Of a stretch of 64,000 nucleotides of DNA, positions 22,979-32,427 are shown in pieces. The notes beneath the pieces are model-generated. The model saw only the letters and a program-made list of their open reading frames with translations. It had not been told where the DNA came from and made no database searches. Each line of letters begins with the position of its first letter. The first letter of the stretch is position 1. This DNA comes from Ailurus styani (taxonomy: Eukaryota; Chordata; Mammalia; Carnivora; Ailuridae), in contig LNAC01000275.1 in NCBI GenBank assembly GCA_002007465.1, positions 1-64,000 on the forward strand, read 5' to 3'. The translations under genes were made by a program, and so were the position numbers.

Positions 22979-23160
22979 CTGTGGTTCTCAAAGTGCGGTC
23001 CTTCCGTTGGCAACATTAGCAGTTAATGGGAACTTGGCAAAAATGCGAGCACTCAGGCCCCAGAATTCTGAATCAGTAACTCAGGTTGGGGTCCTGCCAT
23101 CAGCATTTTATAATGACTTCTAAGTGATTCTCATGATCAATAAGTTGGGACAACCACCAT
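22979..23160 (-). mobile_element. MER5A-like hAT DNA transposon
   Basis: 'ctgtggttctcaaagtgcgg' at the left and 'gttgggacaaccaccat' at the right are decayed terminal inverted repeats. The interior has 'gaattctgaatcagtaactc'. About 180 bp, the expected size. Confidence 0.85.
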
Positions 23161-23189
23161 TCTATCAAGTTTTTTATCCTTTTCAAGCA

Positions 23190-23360
23190 TTCTTACAGTC
23201 ATACCTTTTCATCTGCTTTAAAAAGTCAAAGTATTATTATCTACATTTAACAACTTAGGAAACTAAAACTCAGCAAGATTAAGATTAATGTCTTCAAAGT
23301 TCCACCAGTAAATTGATGACAGAACCAGTACCTGATTTGACTTTCATTAACACTTGTCTC
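23190..23360 (-). mobile_element. MIR, antisense
   Basis: 'tattattatctacatttaac' is followed by 'aacttaggaaactaaaactc' and 'gacagaaccagtacctgatt', the reverse complement of the MIR core. Confidence 0.75.
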
Positions 23361-23472
23361 CATTAACAAACTCATAATTTTCACCTTAATTAGACAAAAA
23401 ATATTAAAGGAAAAGGAAAGACTAAGTCAGGCAAGACATTGGCTTTGGCATGTTGTTGAAAGTAAGGGAAGG

Positions 23473-23672
23473 GGGGCATCTGGGTGGCTCAGTTGGTTAA
23501 GCTACTGCCTTCAGCTCAGGTCATGATCCTGGAGTCCCAGGATTGAGTCCCGCATCGGGCTATCCGCCCTGTGGGGAATCTGCTTCTCCCTCTGACCTTC
23601 TCACCTCTCATGCTCTCACTTGCTCTCTCTCTCTCTCAAATAAATTTTTAAAAATCTAAAAAAAAAAAAAAA
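23473..23672 (+). mobile_element. SINEC with 15-bp target-site duplication
   Basis: Head GGGGCATCTGGGTGGCTCAG with GGTTAAGCTACTGCC (an intermediate-age subfamily), (CT)n and an A-tail. Flanks gaaagtaagggaagg (23458-23472) and gaaagtaggggaagg (23677-23691) differ by one base. Confidence 0.95.
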
Positions 23673-23814
23673 GAAAGAAAGTAGGGGAAGGACAATCAAT
23701 ACTCTAATATTCAGTGAGTCTGCACTACAAGGAGGAATTCCCTGGTAGAATGAAGGCTGCAAATAATTATGTTATACAGTTCCTGTCATGGAATATTCTT
23801 TCATTTTTTTAACA

Positions 23815-24045
23815 AATCATATAGCATTTAGGCATGGAGGATAGAAGCATAGGCAAGACGCCATCCATGCCTTCAAGAATCTTCCAGTCTCCTGGGAGAA
23901 ACAGACAAAAAAAATGGATAATTTCAATATAGAACAAAATATGCTACAACATATAAAGGATGTCATCATGAACACACAAGAAAATACTTCTGGCTCTGAG
24001 TTTGAGAAAAGGTTGCCAAGTGATTCAAAGACCACTTCCTGGAAG
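23815..24045 (-). mobile_element. L2 LINE, antisense
   Basis: 'caagaatcttccagtctcct' with 'gggagaaacagacaaaa' corresponds to the reverse L2 segment. Diverged and with approximate edges. Confidence 0.55.
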
Positions 24046-24428
24046 ATTATAGAATCTTACAGTTGAGTAGAGGAAAAAATATCTTAACCCATAAAAATAG
24101 CTAACAATATGAGAAAGAATGAATGGCATGAATCCTTATCATCTTGCCAATTTTTATCTAAAGAAGGGTACATAAATTTTCAAGTGTCATTATTCTAATC
24201 CACTGTCCATAGACACATTTGAAATCCAGAGAAAATTTTTGAGTTGCTTCTTTGTTGAAATGCAAGAATTTAAATATTTTACAACCTAAAAATTAATCAT
24301 ATACTCATTCTGTTTAAAAAACACTAGAATTTAGAATATTAAAAACAAAAAATAATAGTTTAGTGCTTTTTTTTTATTTTGGGGGAATCAGATACAAAAG
24401 GAAACTTGATGCTATTAGAAATTATTTA
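24046..24428. other. No gene recognised
   Basis: Nothing assignable is seen. Confidence 0.4.
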
Positions 24429-24601
24429 TAGAAATACCTGGGTGGCCCAATCGGTTAACCATCTGCCGTCACCTCAGGTCATGATCCCAGGGTCCTGGAA
24501 CTGAGTGAGTCCCACATCAGACTCCTTGCTAAGTGGAGAGTCTGCTTCTCCCTCTGCCTACTGCTTCCCCTGACAGATAAATAAAAAAAGTCTTTAAAAA
24601 A
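24429..24601 (+). mobile_element. SINEC, diverged
   Basis: 'acctgggtggcccaatcggt' through 'caggtcatgatcccagggtc' to 'gataaataaaaaaagtcttt'. The head lacks the first few bases and contains a duplicated 'gtga' ('ctgagtgagtccca'). Confidence 0.92.
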
Positions 24602-25109
24602 TAGGTTTATATAGTCAGTGCAAAAATGGAAGACATCACTGAACATGTTATAAAATAAGTTATAATAAAAGATCTATAATCTGTAAAAGTTTCTGCTGTG
24701 CTACAGAGTTCTTATTTTAATCAGTATAGTTCCTTTTTCTAATAATATCAACTAAGTTCACAATAATGTTGAACTCTTCCATTTTTGCTAATTTAATCTC
24801 ACACTGTGTTATCTCTTACTTTCTAACATTACACATGATGAATGTAGAAAAACAGGCAAACACCTAACATACTGGAGCAGATGGAGTAAAAAAAATAACT
24901 AAACCAGAATGATTTCCCTAAATTTTCAATATGTGAGATGACGAAAGTGAAGATTTAATATGCAACAACCTTTCCATTGCAATACTTCTACAACAGTGAA
25001 CCCATAATGATTAGAGTATTTTGTGCATTAAATTATATTTTTTTAGCATTTTTGCTACCTGATTCTGGGTAATATTTATATCAGCTAGCTAATTTCTACA
25101 TTAACTAAA
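24602..25109. other. No gene recognised
   Basis: Nothing assignable is seen. Confidence 0.4.
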
Positions 25110-25255
25110 ATGAATGGCTAATACTCCATTTAATCTCATAACAATATTGCAGATAAAATCAAGATTCCAAGAGGTCAATTGGTGTTCCCAGGTCTCACCG
25201 AAGATAAATGCCAAAATCAGGATTTCACTTCAGATTTATCTGCTTCTATTATTAT
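25110..25255 (-). mobile_element. MIR-like fragment, antisense
   Basis: 'actccatttaatctcataac' followed by degraded MIR text. The assignment is tentative. Confidence 0.45.
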
Positions 25256-25430
25256 AGGGTATCATCGCCCCCCCCGCCACCTTCTATTCCCAAACACACA
25301 CACATACACAGAGGCAAATGTTAACTTTCTTGTTGTTGGTTGTTATCTTTAATATGCCAAGGGAAGAAAAAAAACAACTAATGACCCAGAAATAGTTTTT
25401 GGAAATATTTAGATCATTGTCCTGAAATAC

Positions 25431-25648
25431 ATTTATTTATTATTTATTTGTTTGTTTGTTTGTTTGATTGATTGTTTAGTTGACAGAGAGAGACACAGCG
25501 AGAGAGAGAACACAAGCAGGGGGACTGGGAGAGGGAGAAGCAGGCTCCCGCCGAGCAGGGAGCCTGATGCGCGGCTCGATTCCAGAACCCTGGGATCATG
25601 ACCTGAGCTGAAGGCATCTGCTTAATGACTGAGCCACCCAGGTGCCCC
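25431..25648 (-). mobile_element. SINEC, antisense, with TTTG-expanded tail
   Basis: The tail has become (TTTA)n(TTTG)n at 25431-25475. The body runs to 'gagccacccaggtgcccc'. Flanks tgtcctgaaat (25418-25428) and tgtcctgaaaa (from 25649) form the target-site duplication. Confidence 0.95.
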
Positions 25649-25956
25649 TGTCCTGAAAATTATTTTTAAAAATCTTTCAAATCATTATTTGGGGTAATTT
25701 AGAAATAAATTTATTTTATATTCAAGTGCCACTGATGGATGAATAAATTAATGTATATCTAGATGTTGTTATATTTGTAAAGAAGCTGCATGCACCTGTT
25801 CATGTAGAATCAACTTAGGTGGCTTTAATTGGTAGGAAGTTAAGAGTTCAATAGCACATTTGACAAAAGCACATTTCTACAACTAGGATAAAATATACAC
25901 TGATATTATTAAATCAAAGTCTAAATTGAACATTTTCCTGATTTAAAAGTATTTTC

Positions 25957-26054
25957 CCAAATAAATATTGCATTCTACTTTCTCAAATAAATGTTCTTCC
26001 AATAGATATTGCACCCTACCTTTCTCAAATAAATATTGAACTGTACCTGTCCTT
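25957..26054. repeat. Degenerate ~26-bp tandem repeat, about 4 units
   Basis: Units begin CAAATAAATATTG or close variants at about 25957, 25984, 26000 and 26026. Each except the truncated second is followed by a C/T/A-rich block like 'cattctacttt', 'caccctaccttt' or 'aactgtacctg'. Confidence 0.7.
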
Positions 26055-26734
26055 TAAGCATTGAGTTGTCATGCACCAAGTACCTAAAACTCTGAAGAGC
26101 CCTTTCTGCCTCTTGAAGGGAATGAGTTCAGTAGTAAGTATTGCATGTAATTAAAATATCTCTCTACCTCCCCTTTTATGCCACTGAAGATCTTACCATT
26201 CATTAGTGGGACAGAGGAGTGGTCCGTGGTCACCAAGATTCTAACAATTGCTGAGAATTCACTTTCTTTCATCCTTATGCCCATTGGCAAAGTAACACAA
26301 ATTACGTTTGACCCATTTAGATTTTGTTTAGTGTTCTTTTGATCATAGCAATAACTTTTATTTCCAACAATACAGTTGTTTGTTGTCTTTATGTATTATA
26401 GTTACCCAAATCTGTCATTACATTCTACATTCTACTACTAGTGCACAGCACTTTTTTATTTGTCTATTCTTTATCTTTTTATTTTTTTAACTAATTTTAA
26501 GGACATAGCAGTACAATGTATATGGTGAAGTGAGGTGGGAATTGGTATTCTGAAGGAAAAAACGCAAATTAAACCCTTTATCTTATAATAAAGGAATGCA
26601 TTAGGAGTGTAAGTATATTTATTTCACTCATGACTTTGATAACTAGAACCTAACCATCTGCCAGATCGTATTATTGTGTAAATAATTCCCATCAGGTGCC
26701 TAGTAGAAAACTCAGATCAATTAGTACTTATAAT

Positions 26735-26815
26735 GGATGCTCAGTAATAATTACAGCTACATCTAGTGAGCATTTATTTTCTGTGTGCCAAGCATAGTGA
26801 TAGTTTAAGCTGTTC
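26735..26815 (-). mobile_element. MIR or L2 3' scrap, antisense
   Basis: 'gagcatttattttctgtgtg' with 'ccaagcatagtgatagttta' is typical of reverse-oriented MIR/L2 3' ends. Confidence 0.5.
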
Positions 26816-27791
26816 AAGCGTAATACAATGACGAGTGTAGGGGGATCAGAAAGAACTACTAGTAAAAGAAGAGTGGGTGTGAATAAAGCCTTCAAAGATA
26901 TGTAGGTACTCACCTTCTATACTTCGATTGCCCAGCATTCGTCATCATGACTCATCAAATACGGTGATGATCACACATAGAGACTTTTCAATCATGAAGC
27001 TTTAGGCATCCTCTTGATTCAAATAAGTCCCCTGAACATGTCCTGCATCCTGAGAGTGGCTATGGAATTGAGAAATATCCAAAAGCATAAGCTAAGCTGA
27101 GAGTGACACAGAGCTTATGCCATCTTTCATTGAAAAACAGCATGATGTCTATGATGTCTATTTTGAGTCCTCCACCTGGCATTTCCCCCATTTTATTCCT
27201 GGAACTTATTCTCCTCATAGTGACCCTTTCTTTCCATATTCATAATGTGTACTTTTAATCTTTGAACCTCATCATGAAGGTCAGGTGGGACTTTATTTTA
27301 AGAACAAGGGTATTTTTTCATAAAAATAAGGAGCTAGAGTATTGTGAGTGCTTATGTGATCAGCAAAAATGTAGCAATAGGGAAGGACAATTTTATCACT
27401 TTTGCAACCACATTGTTACTCTGCTCTTTATGCTCTGGATTTAGGGTCTGTTCTGATAAGAAGTAGTATTTCTAAAGGTAAAGAATGCACTTCTTTAAAG
27501 CATTCTGAGATATGATTCATAAGAGACTGGGAACATTTTTGTGTTAATAGTGTTTAATGAGCTGGCTACCAAACCTTAAAAACACAGATTTTAATTCATT
27601 AATTGCTGTTAGTATTTTATTCATAAGATAAATAGTATCATATAATCGGTAATGGTCTACCTTCATGGAGAATATCTTTATAGCATGGTATCTCTGAGAT
27701 ATTTTCAGAATTAATTCTACATTACTAGATTTCTGAGAACAACTATGAATTTACTTTAAAACGCTAGTGATAAATTTACTTAAATATATAT

Positions 27792-27985
27792 ATTTTTTTA
27801 AGATTTTATTTATTTATTTGACAGAGAGAGTGGGATCACAAGCAGGCAGAGAGGCAGGCAGAGAGAGGAGGAAGCAGGTTCCCCGCTGAGCAGAGAACCC
27901 GATGTGGGCCTCGATCCCAGGACCCTGAGATCATGACCTGAGCCGAAGGCAGAGGTTTTAACCCACTGAGCCACCCAGGTGCCCC
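27792..27985 (-). mobile_element. Young SINEC, antisense, perfect 13-bp target-site duplication
   Basis: T-tail, 'gatttatttatttgacagag'-type start of the body, and head ending 'gagccacccaggtgcccc'. TTTACTTAAATAT flanks it at 27775-27787 and 27986-27998. First of five SINECs in 1.35 kb. Confidence 0.97.
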
Positions 27986-28057
27986 TTTACTTAAATATTT
28001 AAGACACATAATCCTCCTGGGAAATACAAGAAATAAATTAAATTTAAATTAAGTTGC

Positions 28058-28283
28058 GGGCACCTGGGTGGTTCAGTGGGTTAAAGCCTCTGCCTTCGGC
28101 TCAGGTCATGATCTCAGGGTCCTGGGATCGAGGCCCGCATTGGGCTCTCTGCTCANNNNNNNNNNNNNNNNNNNNNNNNNNNNNNNNNNNNNNNNNNNNN
28201 NNNNNNNNNNNNNNNNNNNNNNNNNNNNNNNNNNNNNNNNNNNNNNNNNNNNNNNNNNNNNNNNNNNNNNNNNNNNNNNNNNN
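28058..28283 (+). mobile_element. Young SINEC, half hidden by a gap
   Basis: The head is intact to 'gggctctctgctca' at 28155, then 128 Ns. The target duplication attaagttgc (28048-28057 and 28293-28302) shows that the gap covers only the rest of this SINE. Its likely length of about 200 bp fits the gap size. Confidence 0.95.
28156..28283. other. Assembly gap (128 Ns)
   Basis: A run of N from 28156 to 28283. It lies inside a SINEC whose opposite-strand neighbour ends 72 bases upstream. Confidence 1.
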
Positions 28284-28502
28284 AATTAATTAATTAAGTT
28301 GCAAATTGTACTTATCTCTTACATCATTATAAAATGCAGTAATAATCTGGAGCCAATTCTTAGTTGATTCAACTTTTGTCACTTACCAAATCAAATAATA
28401 GTATACATAATATAATTATTTTTCTATGATTTTATAATTCCCTTCCTGGGAGTAATCTTATCTTTAGTTCATCTAATTTTCTTTATAAAAAGTCATCGGG
28501 GG

Positions 28503-28698
28503 GGCGCCTGGGTGGCTCAGTGGGTTAAGGCCTCTGCTTTCGGCTCAGGTCATGATCTCAGGGTCCTGGGATCGAGGCCCGCATCGGGCTCTCTGCTCAG
28601 CAGGGAGCCTGCCTCCCCCTCTCTCTCTGCCTGCCTCTCTGTCTCCTTGTGATCTCTCTCCCTCTGTGAAATAAATAAAATCTTTAAAAAAAAAAAAA
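28503..28698 (+). mobile_element. Young SINEC
   Basis: Full-length, from the head (GGGCGCCTGGGTGGCTCAGT) to AAATAAATAAAATCTTT and the A-tail. The flank aaaaagtcatcgggg occurs on both sides. Confidence 0.97.
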
Positions 28699-28713
28699 AG
28701 TCATCGGGGGCTG

Positions 28714-28895
28714 GGGGCACCTGGGTGGCTCAGTTGGTTAAGCTGCTGCCTTTAGCTCAGGTCATGATCTCAGGAGTCCTGGGATCAAGCCCCATGGTGG
28801 GCTCCCTGCTCAGCGGGTTTCCTGCGTCTCCCTCTTCCTCTGCTGCTCCCTCTATTTGTGCTCCCTCTCTCTGTCAAATAAATAAAATCTTTTTT
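28714..28895 (+). mobile_element. SINEC, older subfamily
   Basis: 'gggggcacctgggtggctca', GGTTAAGCTGCTGCC, ending 'aataaataaaatcttttttt'. Its left flank gtcatcgggg is shared with the preceding SINE, and its right flank gtcatttggg is similar. This suggests the younger SINE entered the left target site of this one. Confidence 0.95.
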
Positions 28896-28944
28896 TAAAT
28901 GTCATTTGGGATCAAAAAGTATAGTGTAAAAGTAGTTTTTTGTT

Positions 28945-29135
28945 TGTTTTTTAAAGATTTTATTTATTTATTTGATAGAGAGAGAAATCACAAGTAGGCA
29001 GAGGCAGGAAAAAGAGAGGGGGAAGCAGGATCCCTGCCAAGCAGGCAGCCCAATGCAGGGCTCGATCCCAGAACCCTGAGATCATGACCTGAGCTGAAGG
29101 CAGGGGCTTTAACCCACTGAGCCACCCAGGTGCCC
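28945..29135 (-). mobile_element. Young SINEC, antisense
   Basis: T-tail, body, then 'gagccacccaggtgcccc'. Flanks 'tgtaaaagtagtttttt' (28925) and 'tgtaaaagtatttttg' (29137) are the target duplication. It faces the plus-strand SINE 50 bases upstream. Confidence 0.97.
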
Positions 29136-29151
29136 CATGTAAAAGTATTTT

Positions 29152-29504
29152 TGAAAGAACATTTAGAAGGAAAGAAATGTAATATGATTTAGGATCCATA
29201 AAGATTAAAACTGATATTTACAGTAGTTCCAATTGCTGTTTATTACATTTAGAAACTATAGTATGATTCTCCTAAACCTACAGACATCTTGCTGGTATAG
29301 ATTTAGAGATTAAAGCATCGTATCTAATTCTAAAACAAATGCTGGACTTGTAAATAGGATCTTATGCTGTAGAAATCATTGTAAGTTAGATTGTCATATT
29401 GCATTAATAACCCTTAATAAAGTTATCCATACAATTTGTTTTTATTTCATAAAATATAACATTCCCATATAGGTTTGCAACTCAAATATACTATTTTTGG
29501 CTTT
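29152..29504. other. No gene recognised
   Basis: AT-rich unique sequence. Confidence 0.4.
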
Positions 29505-29580
29505 TTTTAAAGTTTTTATTTGAATTCCAGTTAATTAACATACAGTATAACATTAGTTTCAGGTGTACAATTCAACACTT
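29505..29580 (-). mobile_element. L1 3' terminal scrap
   Basis: 'tttaaagtttttatttgaat', 'ccagttaattaacatacagt' and 'ttagtttcaggtgtacaatt' form the classic carnivore L1 3' end in reverse. Its right part seems cut off where the younger L1 inserted. Confidence 0.9.
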
Positions 29581-29597
29581 ACATATATTTTTATTGT

Positions 29598-29860
29598 TTA
29601 TTTATTTATATATATTTTCTTTTTTTAATTTAATTTTATTTTTTCAGTGTTCCAAGATTCATTGTTTATGCACCACACCCAGTGGTCCATGTAATATGTG
29701 CCCTTCTGAATACCCACCAGGAGACTCACACATGCCCTACCCCCTCCCTTCCAAAACCCTGTTTGCTTCTCAGAGTCCACAGTCTCTCATGGTTCATCTC
29801 CCCCTCTGATTTCCCCCACTTCACTTTTCCTTTCCTTCTCCTGATGTCCTCCATGTTATT
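29598..29860 (-). mobile_element. Younger 5'-truncated L1 with target-site duplication
   Basis: Same 3' UTR subfamily as 7361-7590 ('cagtgttccaagattcattg', 'ttatgcaccacacccagtgg'). ACATATATTTTTATTGT (29581-29597) and ACATATATTTTTAATGT (29861-29877) flank it with one mismatch. The truncation point therefore lies at about 29860. Confidence 0.92.
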
Positions 29861-29877
29861 ACATATATTTTTAATGT

Positions 29878-30684
29878 TGCCTCGAAATCAAGTTGTCAAT
29901 GGTAGGACTGTGTACACTGAATAGTTGTGATAGTAGGATATTTTGTGTCTAACTTTCCATCTTCTTGAGCTATGACTCTTTCACCGTTCATTTCAGAGTA
30001 TCCAATTTTCATGGAATTTTCCCCTGTATTCTTCTCAGTCCCTTGAAATCAAGCTGTTTTTTATTCTAGAATTATTCTCATGCCCAGGGTCATCTTGTAA
30101 ATATTTCATATCATCATAAACAATCCTACTGCTACCTTCTCAGTGGTGTAAGAATTAGATTTCCCAGTGTTAATTTGTCCCATCAGTAACAGTGTGAAGT
30201 TCAGATGACAAAATTATAATTGCATTTTAATCAGAAAAATTAATTCAATATATGCTGAAGATATTTTGTTAAATTAACATTATAGCTGTTACTAACAAGG
30301 CACTATTAAGTGAATATTGCATAAATTAAATACTAGATCACTTGAATAGTTTAGGATTTCATGTGCTATTTAGTTTCCTCTTCCCACAAAATTCATGGCC
30401 TATGTATTTGACTTACTAAACTTAACTCATGTGGCTACTGAACACTGTAGAAGATTACTTTCTGTGATAGAAATATTTTTGTTCCTAACAATAAACGTAT
30501 CTGCAGCTGACATTTCATAAGGATAAATTATATTTGTTATTTAAAGATTGGCATTCAATTTTTATCCCTGGTTGTTCACCGTCAAACTCTATTCAGAAAT
30601 TGAAGTTTGAGATCTTCTTTGAGGCCACTAGAGTCATAGCTCTGATGTAGTTATTCGCTGAACTGCCTTTTACTTATTTATCTG
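29878..30684. other. No gene recognised
   Basis: Nothing assignable is seen in about 800 bases. Confidence 0.4.
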
Positions 30685-30835
30685 AATTGTGGTTAAAAAA
30701 TATAAAATTTACCATCTTAGCGATTTTAAAATGTTCAGATTAGTAGTGTTAACTATGTTCACATCATTGTGCAGCAGCCATCTAAAATTCGTCTTGCAGA
30801 ACTGAAACTCTCTACCCTCTGAACAATGACCACTG
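30685..30835 (-). mobile_element. Old L1 (L1M-type) 3' UTR
   Basis: 'ataaaatttaccatcttagc', 'ttcacatcattgtgcagcag' and 'aactgaaactctctaccctc' are the reverse of an old L1 3' UTR. Confidence 0.75.
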
Positions 30836-30837
30836 TT

Positions 30838-31031
30838 ATTTTTTTTAAGATTTTATTTATTCACTTGAGAGAGACAGAGACAGAGAGAGCACAAGCAGGG
30901 AAGAGGCAGGGGGAGAAGGAGAAGCAGACTCCCCGCTGAGCTGGGAGCCCACAGGAGGCTAAACCCAGGACCTGGAAATCAGACGTGAGCTGAAGGCAGA
31001 CACCTGGCCATCTGAGCCACCCAGGCGCCCC
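30838..31031 (-). mobile_element. SINEC, antisense
   Basis: 'aagattttatttattcactt', purine-rich body, 'gagccacccaggcgcccc' at the end. Older subfamily by its divergence. Confidence 0.93.
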
Positions 31032-31221
31032 CAACCCGCTATTATTAAAACTGGATAGGTTTTCTGGATTTGGAAAAGCTCTCTCCTTCTTCATTATTTC
31101 CCTTTTCTTCCATGAATGTGGACTTGAAACAGACTTTCAGAAAATAAACATAAACCTTTATTTTAATGGACACGTATTAAGACTATTTAATAATGAGACT
31201 GCTACAGGATTACCTCTCCTC

Positions 31222-31577
31222 AAAGGGCCCCCGGTTCTTGATCACACCACTTGGAAGAATGAAGAGGTAGACCAGACAGAGTGATGGGCAGTCAAGCAAG
31301 GTGATAGCAAAGCTCCAGAAAAGGCAAAAAAGGGGACCTGAGAGGGTTGCCACCAGAGTTTCTAAGTCTACGAGGTTTTATGGGCTTGTCCCTAGGTTGT
31401 TCCAATCTGGTTAACCCTCTAGGCACCTGTCATCCAATCAGGTTTTTGTCATCTATCATGTGGGAAAGGGTTCAGGGTTCCTTCCAGGGTGGTGTAAAAT
31501 CCTTTTAAGGGTGGTTTCCTCTTAGGGAGTGGGTCCCTTGTCCCTGCCTGCCTTTCTTGCAACTATCCTTCATCAAG
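31222..31577 (-). mobile_element. Solitary ERV1-like LTR (tentative)
   Basis: Read on the minus strand it has an ATTGG (CCAAT-box) element, a CATAAAACC TATA-like box about 40 bases on, then a GGCAACCCTCTCAGGTCCCC R-region-like block and a CT-rich U5-like part. This is the usual build of gammaretrovirus-like (ERV1) LTRs. I could not fix the TG...CA ends or a target duplication. No retroviral internal sequence adjoins it. Confidence 0.55.
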
Positions 31578-31863
31578 ACCAAACTGTAATTCTTCTAGCT
31601 TTTTGACAGACATTATTTCATTCCTTTTTCCCTGCAGTCCCTTCACCATGGACTATATCAGCATCACACTGTAGATGAGTAGAGGACATTCAGGCTGCCA
31701 TGTGCCTACATAGAATCCCTGAGAGAGGAAAGTTATTATTGTTGGAAATGTGATGGATCTAGTTACTATTAAATACTTTAAATCAGTGACATAAGTGGGA
31801 AGGATCAGCATGCTTCTGTTTCACTGTGACACTCTGAACCCATTTAAAATTCATAAAATTCTC

Positions 31864-32073
31864 AGGGCGCCTGGGTGGCTCAGTCGGTTAAGCATCTGCA
31901 TTTGACTCAGGTCATGATCTCAGAGTCCTGGGACTGAGCCCCCCATTGGGCTCCCAGCTCAGTGGTGAGTCTGCTTCTCCCTCTCCCTCTCTCCCCTATG
32001 CTCATGGTCTCTCTCACTGTCTCTCTCAAATAAATAAATAAAATCTTTAAAAAAATTTTTTTAATTTAAAAAA
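31864..32073 (+). mobile_element. SINEC with 19-bp target-site duplication
   Basis: Head GGGCGCCTGGGTGGCTCAGT then CGGTTAAGCATCTGC (older form). The tail is (AAATA)n plus A/T. Flanks taaaattcataaaattctc (31845-31863) and taaaattcattaaattctc (32074-32092) have one mismatch. Confidence 0.95.
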
Positions 32074-32368
32074 TAAAATTCATTAAATTCTCGGGGGGAA
32101 ACGAACAAAAAATAATAGGAACTGCCACCCCCCAGGTACACCCTCTACCACCCAGTTCAAGGAGATAATACCCCCGTGTGCCTATGTGGGGTGGTAATTA
32201 AAGAAAGGTGAGGAAACTGTATCACAGAAACCAGTTTCTTCCCAACTCACATGATCACTGAAGGGCATAAATGGGTTTAACGTCCTTCCTCTCATCTCTC
32301 AATGTTCTTTCCACTTTGCCATGTTGGAGAGGTTTTCCCTTATCACTGCCAATTTAGGGGTTTCGAAG

Positions 32369-32427
32369 CTGCCCTCAGGACTGCCCTCAGGAGTACAAAA
32401 CTGCCCTCAGTACAAAACTGCCCTCAG
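32369..32427. repeat. Imperfect tandem repeat of CTGCCCTCAG, 4 copies
   Basis: Exact CTGCCCTCAG occurs at 32369, 32381, 32401 and 32418. 'gagtacaaaa' and 'tacaaaa' linkers separate the last three. Confidence 0.9.

Larger units (their letters stand above)
25649..27774. other. No gene; mostly unique sequence
   Basis: Contains a cryptic tandem repeat (25957-26054) and a MIR scrap (26735-26815). Otherwise nothing is recognised. Confidence 0.4.

Noticed and set aside
28054..28293. Open frames across the gap
   Set aside because: Unknown bases have been read through as X. The visible part is SINE head sequence.
31222..31577. Evidence for a complete endogenous retrovirus
   Set aside because: Only one LTR-like segment is seen. 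No gag, pol or env-like remnant lies on either side.
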